The position numbers and the translations under genes were made by a program. DNA of 64,000 bases from Nocardia aurea (lineage in GTDB: Bacteria > Actinomycetota > Actinomycetes > Mycobacteriales > Mycobacteriaceae). Under the pieces are notes generated by a model. The model was not told the DNA's origin, did no database searches, and saw only the letters and a program-made list of their open reading frames with translations. The stretch is taken from positions 124,001-188,000 of the forward strand of contig NZ_QCYJ01000127.1 in the NCBI RefSeq assembly GCF_003123685.1. The letters run 5' to 3'. This document shows positions 48,051-56,658 of this stretch, one piece after another (within the stretch, counting starts at the first letter, position 1; each line of letters starts with the position of its first letter).

Positions 48051-48541
48051 AACAATCCCAATCCCTCTCGGACGCGTTCCACGTCCTCAGCGGTTCCCAT
48101 GAGTTCGAAGCGATACAGGTACGGCACCCCGCATTTGCGCGAGATCACCTCTCCCGCATAACAGAAGGTATCGCCGAAGTTCGTGTTGCCCGCCGCGACG
48201 ACCCCGCGCAGCAGGGCGCGATTGTGCGGATCGTTGAGGAACTTGGCGACCTGCCGCGGGACGAAATCCTTGTCGGATCGGTCACCCCCCAGCACGTGCC
48301 GACCGCCCCCGTAGGTGGGAACGATCAGCACGTACGGTTCGTCGACGCGCAGCGAATCGGCGGTGTGCAGTGGTATTCGAGTCGCCGGGATTCCCAGCTT
48401 CTCGACGAAGCGGTGCGTGTTCTCCGATGCGCTGGAGAAGTACACCAGCGCGGGGGGAGCGGAGCCTGCGGAGCGACCCGAATACTCCGAAGCGGAGCCT
48501 GCGGAGCGACCCGAATACTCCGGAGTGGAAACTTCGGTCAT
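48005..48541 (-). CDS. nrdI: NrdI flavodoxin-like protein with an N-terminal tandem repeat
   Basis: NrdI (178 aa) activates the manganese form of NrdF. The core [19 protein letters not shown] starts near residue 32 and continues with VPTYGGG and [17 protein letters not shown] (FMN loops). Most NrdI proteins begin at the core, but here about 30 residues precede it, containing two copies of an 11-residue unit ([11 protein letters not shown]) from a 33-bp tandem duplication (48458-48523). ATG 48541 has GGGGAGGGGAGG upstream, so the extension is probably translated. Confidence 0.92.
   Translation of the reverse strand: MTEVSTPEYSGRSAGSASEYSGRSAGSAPPALVYFSSASENTHRFVEKLGIPATRIPLHTADSLRVDEPYVLIVPTYGGGRHVLGGDRSDKDFVPRQVAKFLNDPHNRALLRGVVAAGNTNFGDTFCYAGEVISRKCGVPYLYRFELMGTAEDVERVREGLGLFWQQQPPHRPVKQLV
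48458..48523. repeat. 33-bp tandem duplication inside nrdI
   Basis: Two copies (48458-48490, 48491-48523) differing only in the last base. The unit length keeps the frame. Confidence 0.9.
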
Positions 48542-48582
48542 GCCGACTACCTCCCCTCCCCTGTCGGAACGAACGGGACGGG

Positions 48583-48816
48583 TCAGGCCGCCACGGTCGC
48601 GAGAGATTTGATGCGGTCGGGCCGGAACCCGGACCAGTGGTCCTCACCGGCGACGACGACCGGCGCCTGCAGGTACCCCAGTGCCATGACGTAGTCACGG
48701 GCCTCGTCGTTCACGGAGATGTCGACGACTTCGTATTCCACCCCGACCTTGTCGAGCGCCTTGTAGGTGGCATTGCACTGGACGCAAGCGGGCTTGGTAT
48801 ACACGGTGACGGTCAT
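48583..48816 (-). CDS. nrdH: NrdH glutaredoxin-like reductant for NrdEF
   Basis: A 77-aa redoxin that reduces NrdE. The active-site CVQC is at residues 11-14 after VTVYTKPA, and the cis-Pro region [19 protein letters not shown] is present; WSGFRPD is the NrdH signature. GAGAGGG precedes ATG 48816; the longer frame to 48990 is not needed. First gene of nrdHIE. Confidence 0.96.
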   Translation of the reverse strand: MTVTVYTKPACVQCNATYKALDKVGVEYEVVDISVNDEARDYVMALGYLQAPVVVAGEDHWSGFRPDRIKSLATVAA

Positions 48817-49023
48817 ATATCCCTCTCTCCTATGCCTAGTCCACAGCCGGTGATCCGTATGCCGATCGATGGAGCGACCGATGAACGGCCGCTGGCGATG
48901 CATGCTCCGATGTACGCTGCGCAAACTCCTGGATCCGACTCGGAATCCCCTTCGACCCCTGCTCAGGCCCTTCGGGCCGAGATGGTTCACGCGGTGGATT
49001 CCTGCCGTCTTCCAGTGAGCAAG

Positions 49024-49066
49024 ACACTACACCTAGTGGCCGACAGATTCATACAACACGACATGT
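49024..49066 (-). promoter_or_regulatory. NrdR-type sites upstream of nrdHIE
   Basis: On the minus strand CCACTAGGTGTAGTGT (49039-49024) differs from the nrdF box two by one base. A weaker partner, ACATGTCGTGTTGTAT (49066-49051), lies 27 bases away, not the usual 31-32, so only the first site is confident. They lie about 210 bases before nrdH. Confidence 0.65.
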
Positions 49067-49260
49067 TGCGAGTCGCACGGATGTAATTCCCACGCGGTAA
49101 GTCCCAGGACAGTCGATTCACCACCCGACACGAGGGTGGCATACATCACAATTTCATACCGGAGCTTATTCTCAGCAAACACACCTGGCACCCGTGTCAC
49201 ACCGGCCACGACCGTATCGCCCGCCCCTGCCGCAGCACCCGGGAACACCGGGCACACGAG

Positions 49261-49294
49261 ATCGCCTCCGTCCCGGATCGGACACGGAGGCGAT
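49261..49294 (-). terminator. Terminator after the 79-aa ORF
   Basis: Perfect 11-bp stem ATCGCCTCCGT (49261-49271) with its complement (49284-49294) and a 12-nt loop. Confidence 0.75.
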
Positions 49295-49319
49295 GGTCGC
49301 AAACGCGGGTCGAGCCCCG

Positions 49320-49559
49320 CTAACCGGGGCGGCCGACGGCGAGCAGTCGCAGCCAGGCGCGCGAATACGCGGGTTCCAGCGTGGCGGAATCGAGCGGACG
49401 CGGCGGATCCGCCGCCGGGCAGCCCGCTCGGACGGGGGCGCGGTGGAACACCTCCCGCAGACCGGCGGTCAGGTCGAGTGTTTCGGCGAGGGCGGTGACG
49501 AGCGCGCGGTCGTGTCGGGCCAGCGCTTCGACCACCTCATCTGTTGTCTGCTCGGTCAT
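49320..49559 (-). CDS. Small protein behind the long sigma factor gene
   Basis: A 79-aa hypothetical protein (TDEVVEALARHDRALVTALAE, helical). Its start overlaps the end of the sigma factor gene by 23 bases, so the two are co-translated. It has no membrane helix and no zinc-binding anti-sigma motif. A role as a regulator of the sigma factor is possible but only from context. Confidence 0.6.
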   Translation of the reverse strand: MTEQTTDEVVEALARHDRALVTALAETLDLTAGLREVFHRAPVRAGCPAADPPRPLDSATLEPAYSRAWLRLLAVGRPG

Positions 49560-50403
49560 CTCGATCCCTCTCGTCGCCGGCCATGATCGCCAGTGCGCGG
49601 CGTGCCTTCTTCAGGCTGCCACGCACCGCTTCGGGGCTGATCTTCAGCTCCTCCGCGATCTCTTTGGGGGTGAATCCGAACATGATCCACGCCATGATCT
49701 GGCGTTGCCGCCCCGGCAGCCGCGCCAGTACGCGCTGCGCGGTGTCGTTGCCGAGGAACTCCACCTCCGGCGGGGTCAGAGCGGAGCGCTGCTCGACGAG
49801 GAGTTCGCGCGGATGTTCGTACCGCGACGTCCTCGCCCGCAGGAATTTGCGGTGCGCGACATGGAAGCACCACGCGGACGGGGAGGTGATCCTCGGCCAG
49901 GAGCGATAGGCCTCGATCATGGTCTCCTGCGCGATATCGGCCGCGTCGGCGGGCTGTGCGCCGTGGCGGATCACGAAGGCCACCAGCCGCGGCATGAAAT
50001 CCCGATAGAAGGCGGCGAACTCCTCGCGGTCGACGCCCGCGCGGTGCGCCGCCGCGCGCACCCTGGCCCGCTCGGCGGCGTCCTCGGCGAGCACGAGTTG
50101 CTCGACCAGTCGCGGCGAGACGTCGGCCAGCCGGTCGAGCATGCGCCGCGCCAGCGCGAGTGCCGCCTGTTCGCCCGTGCAGCCGAGCCGTTCGGCGTGT
50201 TCGGTGACTATCCGGAAGATCTCCACGTCGTCGACCAGTTCCGGATCGCTGAGCAATTCGTCGATGGTCATGCCGAGCATCGCGTCGCGTCGGCTCAGCT
50301 CGACCTCCGGCAGCCAGCTCAGCCGCCACCCCCCACCGACCGACCACGCCGACTCCGGCGTGCGGTCGCTGGTCATCGACCGGTCAGTGACGTAGATCGT
50401 CAT
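49537..50403 (-). CDS. Sigma-70 family (ECF-like) factor with a long N-terminal extension
   Basis: A 288-aa sigma factor. Region 2 is in residues 125-190 (FYRDFMPRLVAFVIRHGAQP, AADIAQETMIEAYRSWP) and region 4 in 220-275 (VLARLPGRQRQIMAWIMFGF, then PKEIAEELKISPEAVRGSL). About 120 residues precede region 2, with an all-helical segment (ELLSDPELVDDVEIFRIVTE, then LARRMLDRLADVSPRLVEQL) not found in ordinary ECF proteins. The start is uncertain (50403 or 50376); neither has a good ribosome site. Flanked by overlapping small ORFs on both sides. Confidence 0.82.
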   Translation of the reverse strand: MTIYVTDRSMTSDRTPESAWSVGGGWRLSWLPEVELSRRDAMLGMTIDELLSDPELVDDVEIFRIVTEHAERLGCTGEQAALALARRMLDRLADVSPRLVEQLVLAEDAAERARVRAAAHRAGVDREEFAAFYRDFMPRLVAFVIRHGAQPADAADIAQETMIEAYRSWPRITSPSAWCFHVAHRKFLRARTSRYEHPRELLVEQRSALTPPEVEFLGNDTAQRVLARLPGRQRQIMAWIMFGFTPKEIAEELKISPEAVRGSLKKARRALAIMAGDERDRDDRADNR

Positions 50404-50629
50404 CACGGGCCCCCGTTCGAGCCTGCCTGCGCGCGGCTGTCCCACCAGCATGGGCGCGATATCCCGGATCGGCGAACTCTTCGGAGGGAGGCACGCACTG
50501 CCACGTCGGCACCAGCCCCCGATCCCGGCGCAGCGTACTGCGCAACTGCATACCCGCGATCCCGGCCTGCACCACCTGTATGGCGAGACCCGCGATCACC
50601 ACGACCGCACCGACCACGTCCCCGTTCAT
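50384..50629 (-). CDS. Small membrane protein overlapping the long sigma factor gene
   Basis: An 81-aa frame from ATG 50629 with GAAAGG upstream. One hydrophobic helix is at residues 5-22 (VVGAVVVIAGLAIQVVQAG), then a cytosolic basic tail. Its end overlaps the sigma factor start by about 20 bases. It could act as a membrane anchor or sensor for the sigma factor; no motif proves it. Confidence 0.5.
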   Translation of the reverse strand: MNGDVVGAVVVIAGLAIQVVQAGIAGMQLRSTLRRDRGLVPTWQCVPPSEEFADPGYRAHAGGTAARRQARTGARDDDLRH

Positions 50630-50834
50630 CGAGTTGCCTTTCCAGACGTACCGCTTTGCCCATGTAGTGGCGTGCGGCGGCCCGAACGTGAACTCGTGCG
50701 AGGACGAAGGCGATACCGAAATGATCACGGGCGAACCGAGACCGTCCGCCACACGGACGAGACCGCCTCCGGCCCGGAGATCGGGACGGAGGCGGTCCGA
50801 GGAAACGGCGTTCGGCCGAGGCGTCGTCGGTGGG

Positions 50835-51404
50835 TCAGGCGGAGACCAGGGTGCCGCGCGCGGCCTCGACCAGCGCGGCGACCGCGCCCGCGAGTTCGGT
50901 CAGCGCCTGCGCGTCCTCACGCGGGTGCGCGTCGGCGAAACGCTCGCCGAAACCGGCGAAGTGCAGGTGCGCTTCCTCGACGACCCGTCCACCGGCGATG
51001 CCGACCGATTTGACGGTGTCGCCGTGCGCCCACTTGGCGGCGTTCGGGCTGATCGAACCGCTCAGCACGGCGACCGGGCGATCCTTGAGCGCGCCCGCGC
51101 CGTACGGGCGGGAGGCCCAGTCGATGGCGTTCTTGAGTACCGCGGAGGTGGTCCCGTTGTATTCGGGGGTCAACAGCAGCAGGCCGTCGGCGGCGGCGAC
51201 AGCGTCGCGCAGCGCCTGGGCGGCGGCGGGCACCGAACCGGGGACGTCGATGTCCTCGTTGTAGAACGGGATATCCCCGAGCCCTTCGTAGATGGTGACC
51301 TCGACACCCTCCGGCGCGGTCTGGACGGCGGCCTCGGCGAGTTTGCGGTTGATCGACGCGGCGCGAAGGCTGCCGACAAGTGCGAGAATGCGGGGCTGGC
51401 TCAT
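50835..51404 (-). CDS. NADPH-dependent FMN reductase
   Basis: A 189-aa flavodoxin-fold reductase. PRILALVGSLRAASINRKLAE binds the FMN phosphate, and LLLLTPEYNGTTSAVLKNAIDW near residue 75 is the family signature. Such enzymes supply reduced FMN or reduce quinones/azo compounds. ATG 51404 faces a divergent TetR-type gene 96 bases away with an operator between, so TetR control is likely. Confidence 0.92.
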   Translation of the reverse strand: MSQPRILALVGSLRAASINRKLAEAAVQTAPEGVEVTIYEGLGDIPFYNEDIDVPGSVPAAAQALRDAVAAADGLLLLTPEYNGTTSAVLKNAIDWASRPYGAGALKDRPVAVLSGSISPNAAKWAHGDTVKSVGIAGGRVVEEAHLHFAGFGERFADAHPREDAQALTELAGAVAALVEAARGTLVSA

Positions 51405-51455
51405 GACGACTCCTGGTCTACTGAATGCGGTGTCCGAACTTTCACTCTCACTAAC

Positions 51456-51469
51456 CGGACTATGGTCCG
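51456..51469. promoter_or_regulatory. TetR-type operator between FMN reductase and TetR genes
   Basis: CGGACTATGGTCCG has perfect 5-bp arms around four bases and sits in the middle of the 95-bp divergent promoter. Confidence 0.55.
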
Positions 51470-51499
51470 ATTCCATTCCCCAGAAAGCCCGACAGGCCC

Positions 51500-52183
51500 G
51501 TGACCTACAGCACACCCCTGCCCGACGAGGCCGAGCCCGGTGAACCCACACCGGCGCCCCGTCTGCTCGGCATCGGCGCTCCATTACTCGGCGCGCCGGA
51601 GCCCACTGAACGCGCCGACGCGGCGCGCAACCGGCGATTGCTGCTGGACACGGCCCAACAGCTGGTGCGCGAGCACGGCGTCGACGCGCTGACGATGGAC
51701 GAACTCGCCAAACGCGCCGGCGTCGGCAAGGGCACGGTCTTTCGCCGCTTCGGCAGCCGATCGGGTCTGATGCGCGCCCTGCTCGACCATTCCGAACGCA
51801 AGTACCAGGACGCGTTCATGTTCGGACCGCCGCCGCTGGGGCCCGGCGCGCCACCGGTGCGGCGTCTGGTCGCGTTCGGCCGGGCGCGACTGCTCGATAT
51901 CGAGGTCGAGGGCGAACTGCACCGCGCGGCCGAGATCAGCGAGGCGGGCGAACGCTACACGGGCGGCCCCTACAACCTGCTGAAGACCCACGTGTCGATA
52001 TTGCTGCGCGAGGCGGGCGCGGCCGGGGAGATCCCGCTGCTGGCCGATACCGTGCTCGCGGTGCTGGACGCCCCGCTCGTGATGTACCAGATGCGGGTCC
52101 TCGGGTACGACCGCGTACAGATCGGCGACAACTGGGAAGCCTTCATAGAGCGGATCGTCGGGCCGCGTCCGCCAGTAGAGTGA
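51500..52183 (+). CDS. TetR/AcrR family repressor
   Basis: A 227-aa regulator. The helix-turn-helix is at residues 40-90 (ARNRRLLLDTAQQLVREHGV, DELAKRAGVGKGTVFRRFGS). The first 38 residues are a Pro-rich leader, unusual for the family. The start is GTG 51500. It is divergent from the FMN reductase gene and very likely represses it. Confidence 0.9.
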   Translation: MTYSTPLPDEAEPGEPTPAPRLLGIGAPLLGAPEPTERADAARNRRLLLDTAQQLVREHGVDALTMDELAKRAGVGKGTVFRRFGSRSGLMRALLDHSERKYQDAFMFGPPPLGPGAPPVRRLVAFGRARLLDIEVEGELHRAAEISEAGERYTGGPYNLLKTHVSILLREAGAAGEIPLLADTVLAVLDAPLVMYQMRVLGYDRVQIGDNWEAFIERIVGPRPPVE

Positions 52184-52189
52184 GCTGCC

Positions 52190-53017
52190 ATGGGCAGTGT
52201 GCGTGAACAGATAATCTCCGAGTTGGGCGTCCAGCCGACTATCGAGCCGAAGGTCGAAGTCCGACGTCGCGTCGATTTCCTCGCGGAGTTTCTGCGCAGC
52301 ACGCCGGCTCGGGGTTTCGCGCTCGGCATCAGCGGCGGTCAGGACAGCGCGCTCACCGGGCGGCTGTGCCAGCTGGCAGTCGAGCAGTTGCGCGCGGACG
52401 GCATGGCCGACGCCACCTTCGTCGCGGTCCGGCTGCCCTACGGCGTCCAGTCCGACGAGGTCGACGCCAGGATCGCCATGCGGTTCATCCAGCCCGACCG
52501 CTCGGTGGTCGTCAATATCCGGCCGGGCGCCAACGCCGTCGCGGGCGAGGTGGCCTCGGCCCTGTCGGTGGACAAACTCCGGGATTTCGTGCGCGGCAAC
52601 GTGAAGGCCCGCGAACGCATGGTCGTCCAGTACGCCATCGCGGGCCAGGAGAATCTGCTCGTCGTCGGCACCGATCACGCGGCCGAGGCGGTCACCGGCT
52701 TCTTCACCAAATACGGTGACGGCGGCGTCGACCTCACACCGCTCACCGGGCTCACCAAACGCCAAGGCGCGGCGCTGCTCCAGGAACTCGGGGCGCCGAG
52801 CAGTATCTGGTCGAAGGTTCCCACCGCCGATCTGGAGGACGACCGACCCGCGCTGCCGGACGAGGAAGCCCTCGGCCTGCGCTACAGCGAGATCGACGAC
52901 TACCTCGAAGGTAAGGACGTCACCGCCGAGGTCGCCGAGAAGCTGGAGACCATCTACCGCAATACCAGGCACAAGCGCACCGTTCCGGTGACCCCGCTCG
53001 ACACCTGGTGGCGCTGA
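52190..53017 (+). CDS. nadE: Ammonia-dependent NAD+ synthetase
   Basis: Final step of NAD synthesis, 275 aa. The ATP-pyrophosphatase P-loop [12 protein letters not shown] is near residue 48, and [20 protein letters not shown] near 165 and [16 protein letters not shown] near 188 are diagnostic. The glutaminase domain of mycobacterial NadE is absent, so free ammonia is the donor. It begins six bases after the TetR gene stop. Confidence 0.95.
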   Translation: MGSVREQIISELGVQPTIEPKVEVRRRVDFLAEFLRSTPARGFALGISGGQDSALTGRLCQLAVEQLRADGMADATFVAVRLPYGVQSDEVDARIAMRFIQPDRSVVVNIRPGANAVAGEVASALSVDKLRDFVRGNVKARERMVVQYAIAGQENLLVVGTDHAAEAVTGFFTKYGDGGVDLTPLTGLTKRQGAALLQELGAPSSIWSKVPTADLEDDRPALPDEEALGLRYSEIDDYLEGKDVTAEVAEKLETIYRNTRHKRTVPVTPLDTWWR

Positions 53018-53051
53018 CCGCTATTCAGCTCGAGGCCCGGCGATGAGGTCC

Positions 53052-53121
53052 GCTCGGTCGACCTCCACTCGATCGATACCCTCGACTCGGTCGACGCCCT
53101 CCGTTCGGTCGACAGCCTCCG
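53052..53121. repeat. 18-bp imperfect tandem repeats after the ECF42 gene stop
   Basis: Three 18-bp units plus one shorter unit, each containing CGGTCGAC or CGATCGAT. Read on the minus strand in frame with the sigma factor, they encode a six-residue pattern VDR[TV]EG directly after its stop codon. Confidence 0.7.
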
Positions 53122-53122
53122 C

Positions 53123-54376
53123 TCACCCGCTGATCTCCGCGATCCGCCGGGTGAGGAATCGGCGGACCTGGTCGTTGGCGGCCAGATCCACCGCCTGTCG
53201 GTAGTACTCGACGGCCTCGGCCTCGCGGCCCGCGCGCGACAACATATCCGCGCGGGTGGCCGCGACCAGGTGGGTACCGGCCAGGCGCGGGTGATCGGCG
53301 ACGGCGTCCAGCGCGGTCAAACCCGCCGGGAAGCCGTCGCGGAAGCCGACCGCGACGGCCCGGTTCACCTCGGCGACCGGCGAGCGGGTGTATCGGAGTA
53401 GTTCGTCGTACCCGCCGACCACGGCGCGCCAATCGGTCCGATCCCAGGTCGTGGCGACGGCGTGCGCGCCGGCGATCCGCGCCTGCGCCAGGTACGGTCC
53501 GCTGCCGCCGGTTTCGGCGGCCGAGATCAGGCAGCGCAGGCCCGCGTCGATCTCGGCGCGGTTCCACCGGCTCCGGTCCTGGTCCTCCAAGGCCACCAGT
53601 TCGCCGTCGGCGGAACGGCGTGCGGCGCGACGACTGTCGTTGAGCAGCATGAGCGCGAGCAGCGCGCGGACCTCGGGCTCCCCCGGCAACAGGGCGCACA
53701 GCAGCTTGCCGAGCCGAACGGCCTCGTCGCACAGTTCGTCCCGGATCGCCGAAAGTCCGGCGGTCGCGAAGTAGCCCTCGCTGAAAACCAGGTAGACGCA
53801 GGCCAATACGGCCGGGGTACGTTCGGGCAGCAGATGCGCGGCCGGCACCCGCAGCGGGATGCCGGCGGCGCGGATCTTCGCCTTGGCGCGGGTGAGTCGT
53901 TGCGCGACAGTGTGTTCGGGTTGCAGGAAGGCCCGCGCGATCTCGGCGGTCCGCAACCCGCACACCAGCCGCAGCGTCAGCGCCACCCGGGATTCGGCGG
54001 ACAGAGCGGGGTGACAGCAGGTGAAGATCATCCGCAGCTGGTCGTCGACGACCGGCGACATCTCGATCTCCTCCGATTCGACGGCGAGCGCGCCGATCCG
54101 GCTGCCGTCGAGCCGGAAGGCATGGTGTTCCTTGGTGGTTCGGGCGGACTCGCGCCGGAGCCCGTCCAGCGCGCGGTGGCGTGCCGCGGTGGTGATCCAG
54201 GCTCCGGGATTCGCGGGCATCCCGGCGGTGGGCCAGGTGCGCAGCGCGTCGGCGAAAGCCTCCTGCACCGCGTCCTCTGCGGTCGCGATATCGCCGACCA
54301 TACGGGCGACCGTGGCCAGCGCCCGGCCGAATTCGGCACGGTAGACACCGTCGATCGATTCGGCCGGGCCCGGCAC
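53123..54376 (-). CDS. ECF42-group sigma factor with C-terminal extension
   Basis: A 417-aa sigma factor. Region 2 (YRAEFGRALATVARMVGDIA, AEDAVQEAFADALRTWP) is at residues 10-60 and region 4 (RVALTLRLVCGLRTAEIARA) near 150. Beyond this is the roughly 230-residue helical/TPR-like extension (ACVYLVFSEGYFATAG, LLALMLLNDSRRAAR, ADMLSRAGREAEAVEYYRQA) that defines ECF42 proteins. GTG 54376 follows the DGPF gene stop by two bases. Family knowledge: ECF42 genes pair with DGPF-domain genes, as here, and have no anti-sigma factor. Confidence 0.88.
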   Translation of the reverse strand: MPGPAESIDGVYRAEFGRALATVARMVGDIATAEDAVQEAFADALRTWPTAGMPANPGAWITTAARHRALDGLRRESARTTKEHHAFRLDGSRIGALAVESEEIEMSPVVDDQLRMIFTCCHPALSAESRVALTLRLVCGLRTAEIARAFLQPEHTVAQRLTRAKAKIRAAGIPLRVPAAHLLPERTPAVLACVYLVFSEGYFATAGLSAIRDELCDEAVRLGKLLCALLPGEPEVRALLALMLLNDSRRAARRSADGELVALEDQDRSRWNRAEIDAGLRCLISAAETGGSGPYLAQARIAGAHAVATTWDRTDWRAVVGGYDELLRYTRSPVAEVNRAVAVGFRDGFPAGLTALDAVADHPRLAGTHLVAATRADMLSRAGREAEAVEYYRQAVDLAANDQVRRFLTRRIAEISG

Positions 54377-54378
54377 CG

Positions 54379-55092
54379 TCAGCCCGCGAGGTCGACGATG
54401 CGGCGCACTTCGGTGTGACCGCGCTCGGCCAGCGGGATCGCGGCCGCGATCTCGGACGCCGCGGCCCGGTCCGGTGCCGCGAACAGGTAGATCCCGTCGA
54501 CCACGTCGCTGAATTCGGGGCTCGGTCCGTCGCTGATGCGCAGTTCCCCGTCGCGCACCCGCACCGTGGTCGCCGTCGACGGCGGTGTCAGGGCGCCGCC
54601 GCCGCGGATCGCCGCGGCGAATTTCTCCCCGAAACGCTGGTGCTCGGTCATCGCCGTCTCCCATTCCGGGGTCTCCGGCACGACGACCGTGTCCGGCGCC
54701 GACCACAGCAGCGCCAGCCACCAGTCCGGTCCCGGCGTCTCGTGCGGGGAGTACATGATCATCGGCCGCAATTCCACGGTGCCGTCCTCGGCCGCCGGAA
54801 TCCGGCGGGCACATTCGATGGCCTCGTCCAGGTCGGCGCAGTCCAGGACGTAGAAACCGCCGATCACCTCCGCCTGCTCGGGGTAGGGACCGTCGGTGAC
54901 CAGCGCCGCGCCCGCACCGGGCCGCACCGTCACCGCCGTCGCCGACGGATAGAGGGCGGCGCCGCCCGCGATCGCGGCTCCCGCCCGTTCCTCGAAGGCG
55001 CCGTAGCGCGCCACCATCGCCTCGAATTCCGGTGTACCCGGCTGGGCGTCGGGTCCGTCCTCACGTCCGGTCAATGTCGCCAGGTAGTGCAT
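54379..55092 (-). CDS. DGPF/YCII domain protein, partner of the ECF42 sigma factor
   Basis: A 237-aa protein with two YCII-type domains (residues 1-115 and 120-235). Each carries the motif around DGP: VTDGPYPEQAEVIGGFYVLD and ISDGPSPEFSDVVDGIYLF. DGPF proteins are the usual targets and neighbours of ECF42 sigma factors; their biochemical function is unknown. Most family members have one domain, so this is a duplicated form. Confidence 0.85.
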   Translation of the reverse strand: MHYLATLTGREDGPDAQPGTPEFEAMVARYGAFEERAGAAIAGGAALYPSATAVTVRPGAGAALVTDGPYPEQAEVIGGFYVLDCADLDEAIECARRIPAAEDGTVELRPMIMYSPHETPGPDWWLALLWSAPDTVVVPETPEWETAMTEHQRFGEKFAAAIRGGGALTPPSTATTVRVRDGELRISDGPSPEFSDVVDGIYLFAAPDRAAASEIAAAIPLAERGHTEVRRIVDLAG

Positions 55093-55211
55093 GTCGCCGT
55101 CCTTCCCAGTGCCGAGGGGATCCGGTACCCCTCTCTACCAGGACGACGAACGCCGGATCGGGATCTCTACATCGATCGGCGAATATTTTTCGGCCGGGCC
55201 GGACGCGCGGG

Positions 55212-55454
55212 TCAGCCGCCCGCGAACGGGGGCAGCACATCGACGCGGCGGGTGAGCGCGGCCGACGGATCGCGGGTGAGTTCGTCACCGATCAGGTACG
55301 CGCAGACCCCGAGCATGGTGTCGAGTCCGGGACCGTAGGTGGCGGCGAGGGTCAGGCGCAGATCGGCGATGGTGGCGTCGGCGGGCAACTCCAGCACCTC
55401 GCTGTCCTTGCCGACGGCATCGGCGATCGCGGCGAAATAGCGGACCTCAACCAC
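55212..55454 (-). CDS. MoaD/ThiS-type sulfur carrier
   Basis: An 80-aa ubiquitin-like sulfur carrier ending in the required Gly-Gly (PPFAGG). It begins [19 protein letters not shown], the MoaD strand pattern. It supplies sulfur for molybdopterin with MoaE. The GTG at 55454 overlaps the moaA stop, so the two genes are coupled. Confidence 0.85.
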   Translation of the reverse strand: MVEVRYFAAIADAVGKDSEVLELPADATIADLRLTLAATYGPGLDTMLGVCAYLIGDELTRDPSAALTRRVDVLPPFAGG

Positions 55455-56505
55455 CGATGGCTCCCATCGTGCGTTCCGGCGGAACGAAATTCTCGGCGTC
55501 GATACCGTGACCCGCCCATTTGTTCCACATCGCACCGCGCCAGATGGCGGCGATATCGTCGTCGTCGGCCCCACCGCGCAGGGCCTGGCGCAGGTCGAAC
55601 TCCTGATCGCTGAACAGGCACGAGCGCAGCATGCCGTCGGCGGTGAGCCGGGTCCGATCGCAGGTGTCACAGAATTTGCGGGTGACGGTGGCGATGATGC
55701 CGACGGTCGCGGGACCGCCGTCGACGTGCCATTTCTCCGCGGGCGCGGACGGATCGCCGCGCCCCGCCTCGGTGAGCGTGAATCGAGCGCCGAGTACGTC
55801 GAGCAGTTCGGCGGCGGTCACCATCTCCGCGCGCGCCCACTCGTGATCGGCGTCGAGTGGCATCTCCTCGATGAAGCGAAGTTCACAGCCCTCGTCCAGA
55901 CACCAGCGCAGTAGATCCGGCGCGCCGGACAGGGTGTCACGCATCAGCACGGCGTTCACCTTCACCGGCGCCAGACCCGCGTCGCGGGCCGCCCTGATAC
56001 CGGCGAAAACCGAATCGAGACGGTCACGCCTGGTCAGCCGGGCGAATCCGAGCCGATCGACGGTATCGAGCGAGACATTGACCCGGCCGAGTCCGGCCGC
56101 CGCGAGACCGCGCGCGCGGTGCCGGAGACCGACGCCGTTGGTCGTCATCGCCAGCGGTGTCTCCGGCACCCGCTCGTGACAGCCTTCGATGATCTTCTCC
56201 AGATCACGGCGCAGCAGCGGCTCGCCGCCGGTGAACCGGACCTCGCGCACGCCGAGTTCGGTCACGGCGAGCGCGACCAGCCGGACGATTTCGTCGACGG
56301 TCAGCAGTTCGTCCACCGGGATCGGCGGCAGCCCCTCTTCGGGCATGCAGTAGGTGCAGCGCAGTGAACACTTCTCGGTGATCGAGACGCGGAGATCTCG
56401 CGCGACCCGCCCGAATCGGTCTACCAGGTACGGCGTTTCCGGTCGTCCGTCGAGCGAGGGGCGGCCGGACCGAACCGCGGGAATGCCCATCTCGACCAAC
56501 GTCAC
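55447..56505 (-). CDS. moaA: GTP 3',8-cyclase
   Basis: Radical-SAM enzyme for the first step of molybdenum cofactor synthesis, 352 aa from GTG 56505. The N-terminal 4Fe-4S motif is [18 protein letters not shown] (CxxxCxxC), [12 protein letters not shown] follows, and the C-terminal second cluster is [19 protein letters not shown]. It ends ...RTMGAIGG, the essential C-terminal GG. The frame extends to 56559, but GGGAG lies just before GTG 56505. It is divergent from moeA. Confidence 0.95.
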   Translation of the reverse strand: MTLVEMGIPAVRSGRPSLDGRPETPYLVDRFGRVARDLRVSITEKCSLRCTYCMPEEGLPPIPVDELLTVDEIVRLVALAVTELGVREVRFTGGEPLLRRDLEKIIEGCHERVPETPLAMTTNGVGLRHRARGLAAAGLGRVNVSLDTVDRLGFARLTRRDRLDSVFAGIRAARDAGLAPVKVNAVLMRDTLSGAPDLLRWCLDEGCELRFIEEMPLDADHEWARAEMVTAAELLDVLGARFTLTEAGRGDPSAPAEKWHVDGGPATVGIIATVTRKFCDTCDRTRLTADGMLRSCLFSDQEFDLRQALRGGADDDDIAAIWRGAMWNKWAGHGIDAENFVPPERTMGAIGG

Positions 56506-56658
56506 ACTCCCATTATGACCACGCCGACCCCGGAGGACCGTGGGGAGGCGAAACATCACGGGGTCGCCACGACCTCACGAACGGGCATGTCACGCGGTGA
56601 GTCGCGATCAGGCGACGACCTCGCGGCCCGACCGGGGGCGAACGATAGGCTGATTCGC

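Larger units (their letters stand above)
48817..49319. other. 503-bp region upstream of nrdHIE
   Basis: It contains the NrdR-like site(s) at 49024-49066 and the terminator at 49261-49294. An 89-codon frame at 49033-49302 is AT-rich over its second half and overlaps the operator, so I do not call it a gene. Confidence 0.6.

Noticed and set aside
49033-49302. 89-codon minus-strand frame upstream of nrdH
   Set aside because: Overlaps the NrdR-type operator and the terminator, and its codon use is not GC-rich at position three.
53025-53963. 312-codon Arg-rich frame overlapping the ECF42 gene
   Set aside because: Out-of-frame shadow of the sigma factor gene on the same strand.
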